64,000 nt of DNA from Runella slithyformis DSM 19594 (GTDB lineage: Bacteria > Bacteroidota > Bacteroidia > Cytophagales > Spirosomataceae): assembly GCF_000218895.1 (NCBI RefSeq), contig NC_015703.1, positions 5,469,001-5,533,000 of the forward strand, read 5' to 3'. Made by a program: the position numbers and the translations under genes. The stretch's first letter is position 1; every line of letters starts with the position of its first letter. Shown in pieces: positions 1 through 9,142 of the stretch. Below the pieces are notes generated by a model that was not told the origin of the DNA, ran no database searches, and worked only from the letters and a program-made list of their open reading frames with translations.

Positions 1-386
1 CGTTTCAAACGACCAACGGCTATAAATTCAACCAATGGCTCTATACGGGCGTGGGCGTGGGCGCGGATCTGTACGCTGTTCAGACGTTTGTGCCCGTTGT
101 GCTTTGTATCAGAGGTGATTTCAGCCAAAAAGGAGACAAAATTCCGTACTATTTTTTGGAAGGCGGTTATGGGTTCAATGCCACTTCCAACGACCTGGAT
201 AATCTTCGTTTTGGCGGCGGCAGCACCTTTGCGGGCGGAATAGGGCTAAGAATTTTATTCAGTAATACAACCGGATTTGTTATCGGAGCCGGTTATCGCT
301 TTCAACGGTCAACGGTCACTCAACTCAACCGAGAAACCATCGAAGATTTTAACCGCCTGACCCTCCGGGCGGGTTTTACATTCTGA
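1..386 (+). CDS. Outer-membrane beta-barrel protein, C-terminal part
   Basis: The reading frame is open from the left window edge (first complete codon at base 3) to a TGA at 384-386, so the 5' part of the gene lies outside. The visible ~127 residues alternate polar and hydrophobic residues with many Gly, Tyr and Phe, and end in ...LTLRAGFTF. A terminal Phe after an amphipathic strand is typical of beta-barrel proteins inserted by the Bam machinery. The GTG at 51 is most likely an internal Val codon and not a start. The gene converges with the next one. The family cannot be named from this fragment, and a role as porin, OmpW-like or PorT-like barrel is open. Confidence 0.55.
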   Translation, partial: FQTTNGYKFNQWLYTGVGVGADLYAVQTFVPVVLCIRGDFSQKGDKIPYYFLEGGYGFNATSNDLDNLRFGGGSTFAGGIGLRILFSNTTGFVIGAGYRFQRSTVTQLNRETIEDFNRLTLRAGFTF

Positions 387-447
387 CCATAAAACATGCG
401 TCATCCCCAATTGACAATAAAAAAGCAAACAGGTGCAATCCATCAAC

Positions 448-1203
448 TTACCGTTTATAAATCACCGCATTGGCAATGATGCGGGCATAAATCGGATTTT
501 CAAAATCAGCCTCGGTATGTCCCGGCTGACTGTAAAATACCCAGCCTTTTTCGAACGGCATACACCAGGCGGAGCGGTCCTGCATCCAAACCTTGCCGGC
601 AGCATCCGTCATCTTACATCCCAATAAAATGGTGCGCGGGGATTTAAGGTCATGATTCAGAAAAGCTTCGGTCTTTGGCAACACAAAACCCGGAAGCTCT
701 TTTTCTTCGCGTTGCCCCTCGCGCGTATACGCAATGGAGGACGGATAGGTGATTTTATGGGTGGTTATAAAATGGGCGGGGGCCAGATTGACCACTTCCA
801 TCGTAATGTCACCTACGTATTTATAGCCGCCTTCGCTGACGTCTTTTTTGGGCAAATCAAGTCCTAACATTGGAAACCATTCGGCATTTTTTCGTTTAGC
901 CGAACTGATGGAATGATGCAGCACAATGAGTTTGCCGCCGTTTTTTGCGTACTCAATAAATGCTTTTTCGGGTCCGGAATCTATGTCTTTGTGAATGTAA
1001 ACGATCACCGCCCGAAAACCCGTCAATGATGCCGGTAAGTCATTTTGAAAAATGACTCTTGTACGGATTCCTTCCTGAGCCTTCAATGCTTTGGCCAACA
1101 CCTGCATGGCGGGAATCTCGTCGGCCACGATCAACACTTCCTGCGCAACAGTTCCGGCGGTTAGCCAAAAGACACAAATAATCGCAGCAATTAATTGTTT
1201 CAT
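448..1203 (-). CDS. Secreted ThuA-like domain protein
   Basis: 251 residues with an N-terminal signal peptide (about residues 1-20, ending TVAQ). The rest matches the ThuA-like (trehalose utilization) fold, a class-I glutamine-amidotransferase-like flavodoxin fold. It has an initial VLIVADE strand, a GGKLIVLHHS segment, and the late W-P-F-EKGWVFYSQPGHTEADF stretch typical of these proteins. ThuA-like proteins occur with secreted sugar dehydrogenases, but their reaction is poorly defined. It is the last gene of the minus-strand run beginning at 10830 and lies 36 bp behind the SGNH hydrolase gene. The product probably acts in the periplasm on a sugar or oxidised sugar. The family call is firm and the function is not. 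Confidence 0.8.
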   Translation of the reverse strand: MKQLIAAIICVFWLTAGTVAQEVLIVADEIPAMQVLAKALKAQEGIRTRVIFQNDLPASLTGFRAVIVYIHKDIDSGPEKAFIEYAKNGGKLIVLHHSISSAKRKNAEWFPMLGLDLPKKDVSEGGYKYVGDITMEVVNLAPAHFITTHKITYPSSIAYTREGQREEKELPGFVLPKTEAFLNHDLKSPRTILLGCKMTDAAGKVWMQDRSAWCMPFEKGWVFYSQPGHTEADFENPIYARIIANAVIYKR

Positions 1204-1239
1204 AGCATTTTATGGTTTTGAAAGGTAGGTTTTCGTAAA

Positions 1240-1962
1240 TTATTTAAGAAGCATTATTTCATCGGCTATTCGCTGTAAGGTTTCCGCTTGCGACTCCGAA
1301 AGCCCCGCCCGGGGCTGCCCGTCATTCAGCAATTGACGCGACAATTCCAAGGCACTTTTGCCCGTGATGGTTTGATAGATCACACAACCGGCCAAGTAGC
1401 TTCCGAGCAAATTAGGGTGCCTTCCGTCGGAGATGAACAAATCCATTCCTACCAAATTGGCCTGTTTCCATGCTTCTCCCACGGGTGCTGCCATACTGCC
1501 CGTTTCTTTGGCAATGGTTCGGTACGCTTCCGAAAGTTTGGGCTGTTCGTCGGGGGTGGCTTTGGCGGCCCACGTCATGTAAAACAGCGGCTTGGCTTTG
1601 GTTGTTTTTATTTCGTCCGTAAACAGTTTTGCGTATTGAAAGAAGGCGTCCCGATTGCTGAAAGGGCGCGTACTTTGTTCCTGCAACACCACATAATCCC
1701 ACGCCAGCTTGTGAATAGCCTCTTTAGATTTTCCGTCCATCCAATGTTTTTCCAGCGTTGCTCCACCCGGCGTGACGGATTCATGATAAAGTTTAATCCC
1801 TTTTCCTGCCATCAATTGAGACAATAACTCAGGCAGGTCGTTGCCATAGGTATAACTGTTGCCGATAAATAAGATTTTGAGTTCTTTAGGTAATACAGGT
1901 TGTGCCCGAGCCGCAGTCACCCCCAAAACAAAAAAAATACCGAGTACAAATTTTTTCATCAT
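1240..1962 (-). CDS. Secreted SGNH/GDSL-type hydrolase
   Basis: 240 residues with a signal peptide (about 1-20, ending TAARA). Block I with the catalytic Ser is seen as FIGNSYTYGNDLP near residues 32-44. A DYVVLQEQS segment follows, and the Asp/His block appears near the C-terminus as SDGRHPNLLGSYLAG. These are the hallmarks of SGNH esterases. In sugar clusters such enzymes usually remove acetyl or other acyl groups from glycans. The gene sits between a TIM-barrel isomerase and a ThuA-like gene on the same strand, so it is probably part of the same catabolic unit. The substrate is inferred from context only. Confidence 0.8.
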   Translation of the reverse strand: MMKKFVLGIFFVLGVTAARAQPVLPKELKILFIGNSYTYGNDLPELLSQLMAGKGIKLYHESVTPGGATLEKHWMDGKSKEAIHKLAWDYVVLQEQSTRPFSNRDAFFQYAKLFTDEIKTTKAKPLFYMTWAAKATPDEQPKLSEAYRTIAKETGSMAAPVGEAWKQANLVGMDLFISDGRHPNLLGSYLAGCVIYQTITGKSALELSRQLLNDGQPRAGLSESQAETLQRIADEIMLLK

Positions 1963-2120
1963 CTGTCTTAAACTTCAGGGTTACGGGCTTTTTTGTCAGG
2001 CTACTAGGGCTCAAACACTCATTTTAAATGAACTTCCCGCCGATACATCTGCTTGATTTCTTTTCATCGCTGATTTTACTTCTGCCATTGGATCGAGATT
2101 TAAGAACTTTATTTCTCCTA

Positions 2121-3041
2121 TTAGAGCAACGTTTTAAACGTCTCTTTTACCACTTCCAAATCCTTCGTATGCGCTTCAACGACATTCATGGTGTTTGGCG
2201 ATTTTGTTTCCAGACATTGCTCGATCACCACGTGCGGACGAATTTTCATCGCGGAAAGCTCGCGTACCAGTCGACGGTAATCAATATCTCCCTCGGCGGT
2301 AAATGTTTCGGCCCAAACGCCGTTGACCGACTGACGAACGTGCAATTCTACAATTCTTTTTCCGTATAATTTCAATACATCAAACACGGCAGCCTGCGAA
2401 TTTTCAGTGCCGCGATAGACCCAATGCACATCAAAACAAAAAGCGACGTTTTCGGGAGTAGTATTCAGCAAAATATGATGAAACTCCCGCGCGCCCGCTT
2501 TCAATTCCACGTCGTGGGTGTGGTAGGCCAACGTTAGGCCTTTTTTGCGCAATTCACTGCCGAGCCGTTCCATGGCCTGTGCCTGCAATACCAGCTGAGC
2601 ATCATTCTTCAATACCCCTCCCTTTTGCGGATTCGGATTGGTCACGATGATCTTTGTGCCGTAGGTCTTTACCACATCAGCAATTTCCAGAATCGTTGCA
2701 ATGGATTTTTCAATGGCTTCCGCTTCGTGCAATATACTGCCTACGTAGATGGAAGGCATCGCAATTCCGTGTTTTTTCAGGGCTGCAATATAGTTTAGGG
2801 CTTGGTTTTTATCAGAAAAACTCGGCTCAAAGGCCTTCAGTCCCGTTTTGGCTACATCACCTATATTTCTATCCAAATCTTCCCCCCATGGTTTACCTTC
2901 TCGGGTATAAAACGTCATCCAATTGTACACATTGGCGGCAATGGGAAAGGCAGCAGCCTTAGGAGTCTGAATGAAGGAGGTCAGCGATACCGCCGGCAGA
3001 AGAGACAGGAAATTTCGACGGTTCAGTTGGTTGGTTTCCAT
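2121..3041 (-). CDS. Secreted sugar phosphate isomerase/epimerase-like TIM-barrel protein
   Basis: 306 residues of the xylose-isomerase-like TIM-barrel superfamily. The N-terminus NRRNFLSLLPAVSLTSF resembles a twin-arginine signal, so the protein is probably exported to the periplasm. Candidate metal ligands are Glu in AFEPSF, Asp/His in CFDVHWVYRG, the His in ELHVRQ, and the Glu of the terminal VVIEQC. Such exported homologues are common in Bacteroidota beside Gfo/Idh/MocA dehydrogenases and may act on keto-sugars or glycosides instead of sugar phosphates. The following gene on the same strand is the Tat-type oxidoreductase at 3182-4567. Substrate unknown. Confidence 0.75.
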   Translation of the reverse strand: METNQLNRRNFLSLLPAVSLTSFIQTPKAAAFPIAANVYNWMTFYTREGKPWGEDLDRNIGDVAKTGLKAFEPSFSDKNQALNYIAALKKHGIAMPSIYVGSILHEAEAIEKSIATILEIADVVKTYGTKIIVTNPNPQKGGVLKNDAQLVLQAQAMERLGSELRKKGLTLAYHTHDVELKAGAREFHHILLNTTPENVAFCFDVHWVYRGTENSQAAVFDVLKLYGKRIVELHVRQSVNGVWAETFTAEGDIDYRRLVRELSAMKIRPHVVIEQCLETKSPNTMNVVEAHTKDLEVVKETFKTLL

Positions 3042-3181
3042 GAAAGATTAATTTGTAAAATTGGGGTACTAACGTTATTAAACACAAAGTTCTCCAAGGG
3101 TATATTCATTGTGAACTTTGTGCTCTTTGTGGTTAAATTAAACAATTCCGGTGTTTTTAAACCTCTTTTAGAAATCAAATA

Positions 3182-4567
3182 TCAGCTCAGCTTCATTTTA
3201 ACGGCGTCCCAATTCAGGGCTTTGTTTTGGGCCGAACTGATGTTGCAGGCGATGGAAGGCCCCGCCGTTCGCAGTCCAAAGGTAGCATCTTCCAAAATAG
3301 GCGAGCCGGTCCGGATGCCGTTGAAAAAGGAAATCATGTGGTCAACACGGTCGTCGTAACCGGTTGGCGGGATGAATTCAATGGTTTTTCCCATTTCAAA
3401 ACCGCCTTTGGCATCGCCATATTTGTCTTTATACCATTTTTTAAACTCTTCTTTTTGCTGCGCCGAAAAGCTGTCGAACGAATCGTATCCGCCAAAACCG
3501 GGCGCGACGCTACGTTTCAGGGTTTTAAGTTTGAATTCATTCCACCCGATGTCAATCGCTCCGTCAGTACCGATCAACTTGATACCAAAACCGCCTTTTC
3601 CCTCTCCGCTCGCCAGATTGACGCGGGTATACAGCTGAAAAGACGGGTGCGTTTTAGCTTCGGGATAGGTCATGAAGGAGTTGACCAGATCGTAGGCATC
3701 CCGACCGTCTTTCCAGTAATTCACCTCCCCCAACGCCATGATTTTGGCAGGTCCGATAGAACCGGTGATGGTATGAAGCCCCGTCAACAAATGCACGATC
3801 AAATCTCCCGCCGAGCCGGTGCCGTATTCTTTGTAATTGCGCCAGCGAAAAAACCGCTCCGCGCTGAAGGGAATCTTGGGCGCATTTCCCAAAAAAGTGT
3901 CAAAATCAATGGTTTGCGGTGAAGCATCGGTCGGAATGGAATACTGCCACGCCCCTTTGGCATCGGTTCGGTCGCAGTAGGCTTCTACGTAGGTCAGCTC
4001 ACCGATGGCCCCCTGCTCAAAGTATTTTTTAGCTTCCAAAATGGCAATACTGCTGGCGCGTTGACTGCCCACCTGAAAGACTTTACCGGTTTTCTTTTGT
4101 GTATCAATAATGGCCTGTCCTTCCTCAATTCGTTTCACCATGGGTTTTTCGCAATAGACATGCTTGCCGGCATTCATGGCATCAATGGCGATTTTTTGGT
4201 GCCAGTGGTCGGGCGTACAGATCAATACGGCGTCGATGTCTTTGCGTGCCAACAATTCGCGGTAATCTTTGGTTACAAACAGGTCTTTGCTCCATTTTTC
4301 TTTGGCCCGTGTCAAACGCCCATCGTATAGGTCACACACGGCCCCCAATTCGACGCCGTCGACTTTCAGAGCGGCATCGGTGTCAATTAACCCAATGATG
4401 CCCGAGCCGATCAGCCCAATCCTGATTTTATCCACGGCCACCACTTTCGCTGTGGGCAGCAAGGTTTTTTTGAGGGTTTGTTCGTGCGCGGCAGCATTTC
4501 CTGCTAAGGTCAGCGCCGCGACCGAGCCACTGACATTTTTTAAAAATTTTCTTCTTGAATTTGCCAT
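3182..4567 (-). CDS. Tat-exported Gfo/Idh/MocA family oxidoreductase
   Basis: 461 residues. The N-terminus carries a clear Tat motif (SRRKFLKNVSG) followed by a hydrophobic stretch. The Rossmann part has GLIGSGIIG (about residues 51-59), the conserved CTPDHWH motif, and CEKPMVK with the family's catalytic-site Lys. The C-terminal substrate domain contains DLIVHLLTGLH. Members oxidise or reduce sugars, inositols or glycosides with bound NAD(P). Exported Bacteroidota members often act on glycosides in the periplasm. It lies 79 bp downstream of the second Gfo/Idh/MocA gene (4647-5852), and the two probably serve one pathway. Confidence 0.85.
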   Translation of the reverse strand: MANSRRKFLKNVSGSVAALTLAGNAAAHEQTLKKTLLPTAKVVAVDKIRIGLIGSGIIGLIDTDAALKVDGVELGAVCDLYDGRLTRAKEKWSKDLFVTKDYRELLARKDIDAVLICTPDHWHQKIAIDAMNAGKHVYCEKPMVKRIEEGQAIIDTQKKTGKVFQVGSQRASSIAILEAKKYFEQGAIGELTYVEAYCDRTDAKGAWQYSIPTDASPQTIDFDTFLGNAPKIPFSAERFFRWRNYKEYGTGSAGDLIVHLLTGLHTITGSIGPAKIMALGEVNYWKDGRDAYDLVNSFMTYPEAKTHPSFQLYTRVNLASGEGKGGFGIKLIGTDGAIDIGWNEFKLKTLKRSVAPGFGGYDSFDSFSAQQKEEFKKWYKDKYGDAKGGFEMGKTIEFIPPTGYDDRVDHMISFFNGIRTGSPILEDATFGLRTAGPSIACNISSAQNKALNWDAVKMKLS

Positions 4568-4646
4568 TTTGGTATCAAGTTATTGATTATTAGAATTTTA
4601 AAAAATTGTCTATGTCTCCACAGACAATGGAATTATTCCAGTTGTT

Positions 4647-5852
4647 TTAATCGTTTTTCAACGTTTCCAACTCCACAATTTCACCCGTTGCTTTTTTTCG
4701 TAAAATGACCTTTTTATCACCGTTGGGTAAAATTTCGTCTTTGATAAACCAATGCTCCGCATCGTATTCCTTAAATACCGACGGTTTGGTCAATCCCGTT
4801 TGTCCGCGCCATACCGGTAAGTCCACGGGTTCCCACTGCTTGGTTTTGGCCGATTTGTAGGCTGCATCAATGATGGCATTGACCACGTAGCCATCATAGA
4901 AAGTCTCATTGGGCTGCGTTCCTCGCTCTAAGGCGTTAAACATATCAATAAACATGTTGGTGTAGCCCAACTCATGCGCTTCGTCGCCCACGGGAAACTG
5001 CCAACCGGTAGCTGATTCGGCCTTTTCCACGACGTATCCGCCGTCGCCCGCGCCGCTCGTAAACATTTCAAAACCGGTGCGTAACCAGGAGTTTAACCAA
5101 ATCGTCCCTTCTGTCCCCATGATTTCGTCCCGCAGGTCCATACCGCCCCGGAAAGTCCAGCTTACTTCAAACTGTCCGATGGCTCCGTTTTCGTATTTGA
5201 CCAGCCCGATGGCGTGGTCTTCAGCGTCGATGGGTTTTACCTGCGTATCGGCCCAACACATCACTTCTACGGGTTTGATGTCTTTGCCGATAAAACTGCG
5301 GGAGATTTCCACGCAATGGCAGCCCATATCCAGAATGGCTCCGCCACCCGCAAAATTAAGATCCCAAAACCAATCGGAATGCGGCCCGGGGTGCGTTTCG
5401 CGGGATTTTGCCCAAAGGATTCGACCGATGGCCCCTTTTTTGACACTGTCCAACGATTTCAGGAATTTTGGAGTGTAACACAAATCTTCCAAATAGCCCG
5501 CAAAAATGCCGGCTTCTTCGCAGGCGGTCATCATCCGCAGGGCTTCTTCGGCGGTGCGGCCCAGCGGCTTGGTACACAAAACGGCTTTTTTATGCTTTAC
5601 GCACAGGTTAACCGCTTCTTCGTGCTGATAATTGGGAAGGGCAATGACGATAATTTCGGCCTCGGGGTGTTTGACCGCTTCTTCCATATCGGTAAAATAA
5701 TAAGGAACACCGTAGTCTTTTGCGAAGCGCGCCGCCGATTCTTCCCGACGGGAGAAGACGACCTCGACCGTATCTTTTCCGCGTCGGCCGCTCAATGATT
5801 CGGCGTAAAAACGCCCGATAAAACCACCGCCGAGAATACCAATTTTTGCCAT
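4647..5852 (-). CDS. Gfo/Idh/MocA family oxidoreductase (cytoplasmic)
   Basis: 401 residues with no signal peptide. The N-terminal dinucleotide motif GILGGGFIGRFYAE begins at residue 4. The usual EKP motif appears as TKPLG, with the Lys kept, and ILDMGCHCVE carries the conserved Asp/His pair of the active site. The C-terminal domain is longer than the minimal family length. It is preceded by the phosphotriesterase-family gene (stop at 5968), with a 115-bp gap holding a palindromic repeat. A likely role is NAD-dependent oxidation of a sugar to a lactone or keto-sugar. The substrate is not deducible from sequence. Confidence 0.85.
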   Translation of the reverse strand: MAKIGILGGGFIGRFYAESLSGRRGKDTVEVVFSRREESAARFAKDYGVPYYFTDMEEAVKHPEAEIIVIALPNYQHEEAVNLCVKHKKAVLCTKPLGRTAEEALRMMTACEEAGIFAGYLEDLCYTPKFLKSLDSVKKGAIGRILWAKSRETHPGPHSDWFWDLNFAGGGAILDMGCHCVEISRSFIGKDIKPVEVMCWADTQVKPIDAEDHAIGLVKYENGAIGQFEVSWTFRGGMDLRDEIMGTEGTIWLNSWLRTGFEMFTSGAGDGGYVVEKAESATGWQFPVGDEAHELGYTNMFIDMFNALERGTQPNETFYDGYVVNAIIDAAYKSAKTKQWEPVDLPVWRGQTGLTKPSVFKEYDAEHWFIKDEILPNGDKKVILRKKATGEIVELETLKND

Positions 5853-5902
5853 TGTTGTTCTGATTTTTAAAGGTTTATTCTATTTTATTTCCCGCAGATT
5901 TT

Positions 5903-5973
5903 CGCTGATTTAATGACACGCTGATGTGCGCAGATAAAAAAATCACCGAAATCTGCGTATCATTAAATCAGCG
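5903..5973. repeat. Imperfect palindromic intergenic repeat
   Basis: The arms CGCTGATTTAATGA (5903-5916) and TCATTAAATCAGCG (5960-5973) are perfect reverse complements. A second nested pair, GCGCAGAT (5928-5935) and ATCTGCGT (5951-5958), is nearly complementary. The repeat runs into the 3' end of the phosphotriesterase-family gene and supplies its TGA stop (5968-5970). Words of the CGCAGATTT/CGCTGATTT type recur between genes in Cytophagales, so this is likely an interspersed repeat. It could form a cruciform or mRNA 3' hairpin. Confidence 0.6.
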
Positions 5974-6933
5974 ACTGTCCGCGGCTGCGAGAAAACTGAA
6001 AATGCGTCTTGGATTATCGATGAACAATTTATTGAAAAAAGGATATAATCCTCTGGCTTTCAGCTCATCGACAAAGGTTGTCAATAAATAACTCAGTCCG
6101 GGTGTTCCGCCGTACAAACTCCAATAAGAAGTTCGGGCCGCGTCCATCCCGACGGTTATTTGGTCCGGAAAGGCAAACAGTAATTTTTCCAACAGCCAAT
6201 AGGTCCAGTTTTCCTCACCTTTTTTCCATCTAAAAGCGCTGTCATACTCCACACTTACTCCCATTTGCATCAATTCGAGATGATAGCCCAAATCCTTATT
6301 ACGGTCGGTATGAGACAGCACCACATGACGTAAATCTGCCCCCAGTTTGTCAAAAAGCAACGCCTGCTCCAGCGCCTGATTTCCGTTGTTGGTATGGGTT
6401 AAAATGGGCGCTCCCGTTTGCCGATGCGCATTGACCACCGCACGAAAGATCTTTTGCTGATGTCGGGTAAAAGGTTCATCCCCGGTGGCCAGTTTGAGCA
6501 GTCCCGCTTTGTAGAAACTACGTTCAATCACAGGACCGTTATAGTCAAATTTGTCAATACCTGACTGAATATCGGCAATAAACAGATTTGTCAGTTGGTC
6601 TTCCGAGTAGCGGTACCGCCAATGCCCGGCAGGGTAATACATTTCCTGATGCATGCCCGTACAACCGATCAGATGGACACCTGTTTGTCGCGAGATTCGC
6701 GCCATTTTGACCGCATTTCTGCCGGCATTGGCGGGCATGGCATCGACCATCAGACTGCAACCCAATTGTTTTAATCCCACTAATTCCTGACTTATTTTAT
6801 CAACATCATTCAATAAAAATTCGGGATTATGATGCGTTACGTAGCTTTCATCGATCATCACGTGTTCATGCGAAAACGTGATTCCGATGTCTTCCGCCGG
6901 AATATCTCCTAAAATGGTTCTAATGAAAGACAT
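5968..6933 (-). CDS. Phosphotriesterase-family (PTE/lactonase-like) metal hydrolase
   Basis: 321 residues from the ATG at 6933. The frame extends further upstream, but MSFIRTILGDI is the family's usual N-terminus, and this start overlaps the upstream FAD gene by only 14 bp. The metal ligands of the binuclear amidohydrolase centre are visible: HEH near residue 22, the bridging Lys in ERSFYKAGLLK, His in LTHTNNG, His in LSHTDRN and the Asp of GMDAA. Family members hydrolyse lactones, phosphoesters or acyl-sugars. Next to Gfo/Idh/MocA dehydrogenases, a sugar-lactonase role is the most reasonable inference. The last residues fall in the adjacent palindromic repeat. Confidence 0.8.
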   Translation of the reverse strand: MSFIRTILGDIPAEDIGITFSHEHVMIDESYVTHHNPEFLLNDVDKISQELVGLKQLGCSLMVDAMPANAGRNAVKMARISRQTGVHLIGCTGMHQEMYYPAGHWRYRYSEDQLTNLFIADIQSGIDKFDYNGPVIERSFYKAGLLKLATGDEPFTRHQQKIFRAVVNAHRQTGAPILTHTNNGNQALEQALLFDKLGADLRHVVLSHTDRNKDLGYHLELMQMGVSVEYDSAFRWKKGEENWTYWLLEKLLFAFPDQITVGMDAARTSYWSLYGGTPGLSYLLTTFVDELKARGLYPFFNKLFIDNPRRIFSFLAAADSR

Positions 6934-8284
6934 GGCTGTTAATGGTTGATTTCCAATCCTTTTTGCCCGTTTGGGCTGTTTTTTCGGGCACCTCCAACAC
7001 ACTGCCTATGCGGTACAGCTTACTGCGCAAAAGACGCACCTCCAACTCATTCGCCGCCGAATCATCAGTCAGTGAAAGCACTGCCGCCAAGCCTGCCGCC
7101 GTTCCCATGGACATGGTTTGTGCCATCGAGCGACAGGATGCGTGGGCATCGTGTGTGGCGGAAAAACACCGACCCACTACCCAAACCGTTTGACTTCCTT
7201 TGGGTACGATGGTTCCGTAGGGCACGCCGTAGATGCCGCTTTTGGGGATGTATTCCCAATGGGTTTCACTCGCTCCGTTTTTGCCTTCGCGATGGTCTTC
7301 AATGGGCGCACCGCACAGAAAAATAGAATCGTCGGGAATTTGCGCCGACATACATTCTTCCTTCGTTAGCCGATGCTCTCCGTAGACCCGTCGGGTTTCA
7401 CGAACGCCGATTTGGTGGGACAAGCCGATGATTTTGGCATCGGCATAACCCGGCACTTCTTTCCGGAAAAAGCTTTCAAACAAAAATGCCTGCTTTCTGC
7501 CTTCGATCTCAGCGAGCGTCAACTCATTCACATTCAGCGCATTCAGTCCCGATACTTTTACGGCTACGGTCGAAATGCACTTGGGGATATTCATCGCGTG
7601 CGCCGAGCCTTCTTTTCTCGGCAAGGGCATAGAAGTATCAGCCATGCGTTGGGCCAGCATTTTTTTGCCGCCCGCTTTTTCGTATTGGTCCAGGTTTACA
7701 TTGGCCATCCGGAAAGTAGTGGTCATGCTTTGCGCAGGTTCTTTTTCACCGGCCGTTTCGTAGGCAAATCCTGCCAAATGGCAAAAATCCGCATCGCCGG
7801 ATGCATCAATGACGCGTTGAGGCATAACCGACCAAAAACCTGATTTATTCCAAAAAATACATTCATACCGACCGTCAGGTTGTGGATTGACATCAATCAG
7901 CGTGGTATGCAGCAACACATTCACCCCTGCCCTGAGCAACAGCGTATCCCACACATTTTTGAGTCGTTCGGGATGGTAGTTGACGCCCGTTCCGGCTCCG
8001 TAGGTATTGGGTCGCAGGAAAATTTCGCCGTAACGGTCCAGTTCGTTTACGACCGTATCGGGCAATCCTCCCACAATTTTTTTCGGGTGTTCGCCGGGGG
8101 TAAAAAAACCGTAAAAGGTATCCAGCATTTGCGTAGAGGTGCCACCGAAAAACCCGTAACGCTCTACCAATAACACACGGTGATCGGAGTAAGTTGCTGC
8201 CGCAATAGCTGCCATACACCCTGCCGACCCCGCGCCAATGACCAGAATATCAACATTTTCGATTGATTTAATAACTTTAACCAT
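6920..8284 (-). CDS. FAD-dependent oxidoreductase
   Basis: 454 residues. The FAD-binding beta-alpha-beta motif VIGAGSAGCMAAIAAA lies near residue 16, followed by the VERYGFFGGTST segment. ...VIDASGDADFCHLAGF is typical of the FAD_oxidored (PF12831-type) family. No signal peptide is seen, so it should be cytoplasmic. The stop codon overlaps the start of the phosphotriesterase-family gene by 14 bp and the start lies 8 bp after the SIS gene's stop, so the three genes are translationally linked. Members of this family are poorly characterised. In sugar loci they probably oxidise a sugar derivative. Confidence 0.8.
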   Translation of the reverse strand: MVKVIKSIENVDILVIGAGSAGCMAAIAAATYSDHRVLLVERYGFFGGTSTQMLDTFYGFFTPGEHPKKIVGGLPDTVVNELDRYGEIFLRPNTYGAGTGVNYHPERLKNVWDTLLLRAGVNVLLHTTLIDVNPQPDGRYECIFWNKSGFWSVMPQRVIDASGDADFCHLAGFAYETAGEKEPAQSMTTTFRMANVNLDQYEKAGGKKMLAQRMADTSMPLPRKEGSAHAMNIPKCISTVAVKVSGLNALNVNELTLAEIEGRKQAFLFESFFRKEVPGYADAKIIGLSHQIGVRETRRVYGEHRLTKEECMSAQIPDDSIFLCGAPIEDHREGKNGASETHWEYIPKSGIYGVPYGTIVPKGSQTVWVVGRCFSATHDAHASCRSMAQTMSMGTAAGLAAVLSLTDDSAANELEVRLLRSKLYRIGSVLEVPEKTAQTGKKDWKSTINSHVFH

Positions 8285-8292
8285 AGCCTTTC

Positions 8293-9096
8293 TCAGTTTT
8301 TCTCCGACACATAACTCGATATTCCCACCTTTTTATACAATCGCGAAACGCGGTGCGCGTGCTCATCATACGCACTCTGAAACAACTCCGTAGCCCGCTC
8401 GGCTCCCACCATGGCAGCGGCCGTCAGCACTTTGGGCGGCTCACCGGCCTGCGTCAGTAAGTTAGCCAACTCGGCTTTGATGCAGTTGATGATCATGCAG
8501 GAGCCCACCGTTGAGCCCGGGGCTACAGGTGTATCCAAGTTTTCTACTTTAATCATGGCATCGCCGATGGGCGCACCCGAATCCAGCACAATGTCACAAA
8601 AATCCCGGAGTTTCCGTCCGTCTTTTCGCTTGCTGATGCTTACTTCGGAATGTTTTCCCGAGATGATTCCAACCGTTTTAATGCCCTGTTCCTGAAACAA
8701 TTCGGCCAATTCGATGGGCACCACATTGCAACCTGAGGAGGAAATGATAAGTGCGGAATCTTCGTTGGAAAGATCAAAATTTCGCAGAATTTGTTTGGCA
8801 AAACCAGGAACATTTTCCAAAAACATGGCCTGCCGCTGCCCGTTGGCTCCCACGACGAGATTATGAAAGGTAAGAGACAGTTCAACGATAGGATTAAAGC
8901 CCGGAAAGGAACCGTAGCGCGGCCACATTTCTTCGACCATGATACGGCTGTGGCCGCTGCCGAAAAGATGCACCATGCGACCCGACAAAATGGAATCGGC
9001 AAACAGACGAGCCACTTCCAAAATCTTATCTTCCTGAAGCGCAACGGCTTCCATCAGGCCTTGGCATTTTTGAAGGTATTGTTGTGTATAAGTCAT
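8293..9096 (-). CDS. SIS-domain sugar-phosphate-binding protein (UPF0309-like)
   Basis: 267 residues with one SIS domain. HLFGSGHSRIMVEEMWPR (about residues 43-60) matches the signature of UPF0309 proteins, and ALIISSSGCNVVPIELA is the conserved phosphosugar-binding SSSG loop. The following IKTVGIISGKHS completes the domain. SIS domains bind phosphorylated sugars and catalyse isomerisation, or act in regulation. It lies between a ROK kinase gene and the FAD oxidoreductase gene, so a phosphorylated amino sugar or keto-sugar made by the kinase may be its ligand. This is inference from context. Confidence 0.8.
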   Translation of the reverse strand: MTYTQQYLQKCQGLMEAVALQEDKILEVARLFADSILSGRMVHLFGSGHSRIMVEEMWPRYGSFPGFNPIVELSLTFHNLVVGANGQRQAMFLENVPGFAKQILRNFDLSNEDSALIISSSGCNVVPIELAELFQEQGIKTVGIISGKHSEVSISKRKDGRKLRDFCDIVLDSGAPIGDAMIKVENLDTPVAPGSTVGSCMIINCIKAELANLLTQAGEPPKVLTAAAMVGAERATELFQSAYDEHAHRVSRLYKKVGISSYVSEKN

Positions 9097-9142
9097 AGTA
9101 TAGGAAAAAGGATTTTTTGGAAAACGGTTGAACGGAAAACCA

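Noticed and set aside
51-386. GTG at 51 as the start of a 111-residue protein
   Set aside because: The frame is open to the window edge and the upstream codons also look like barrel strands, so it is the tail of a larger gene.
1288-1827. 179-residue plus-strand ORF
   Set aside because: It mirrors the SGNH hydrolase gene in antisense and has no recognisable domain or signal.
3227-3922. 231-residue plus-strand ORF
   Set aside because: Antisense to the Tat-type Gfo/Idh/MocA gene, which has full family motifs. Low-complexity reading with no domain.
5968-7002. Phosphotriesterase-family gene starting at 7002
   Set aside because: The added 23 residues are basic and unlike the family. The ATG at 6933 begins conserved sequence with a 14-bp overlap.
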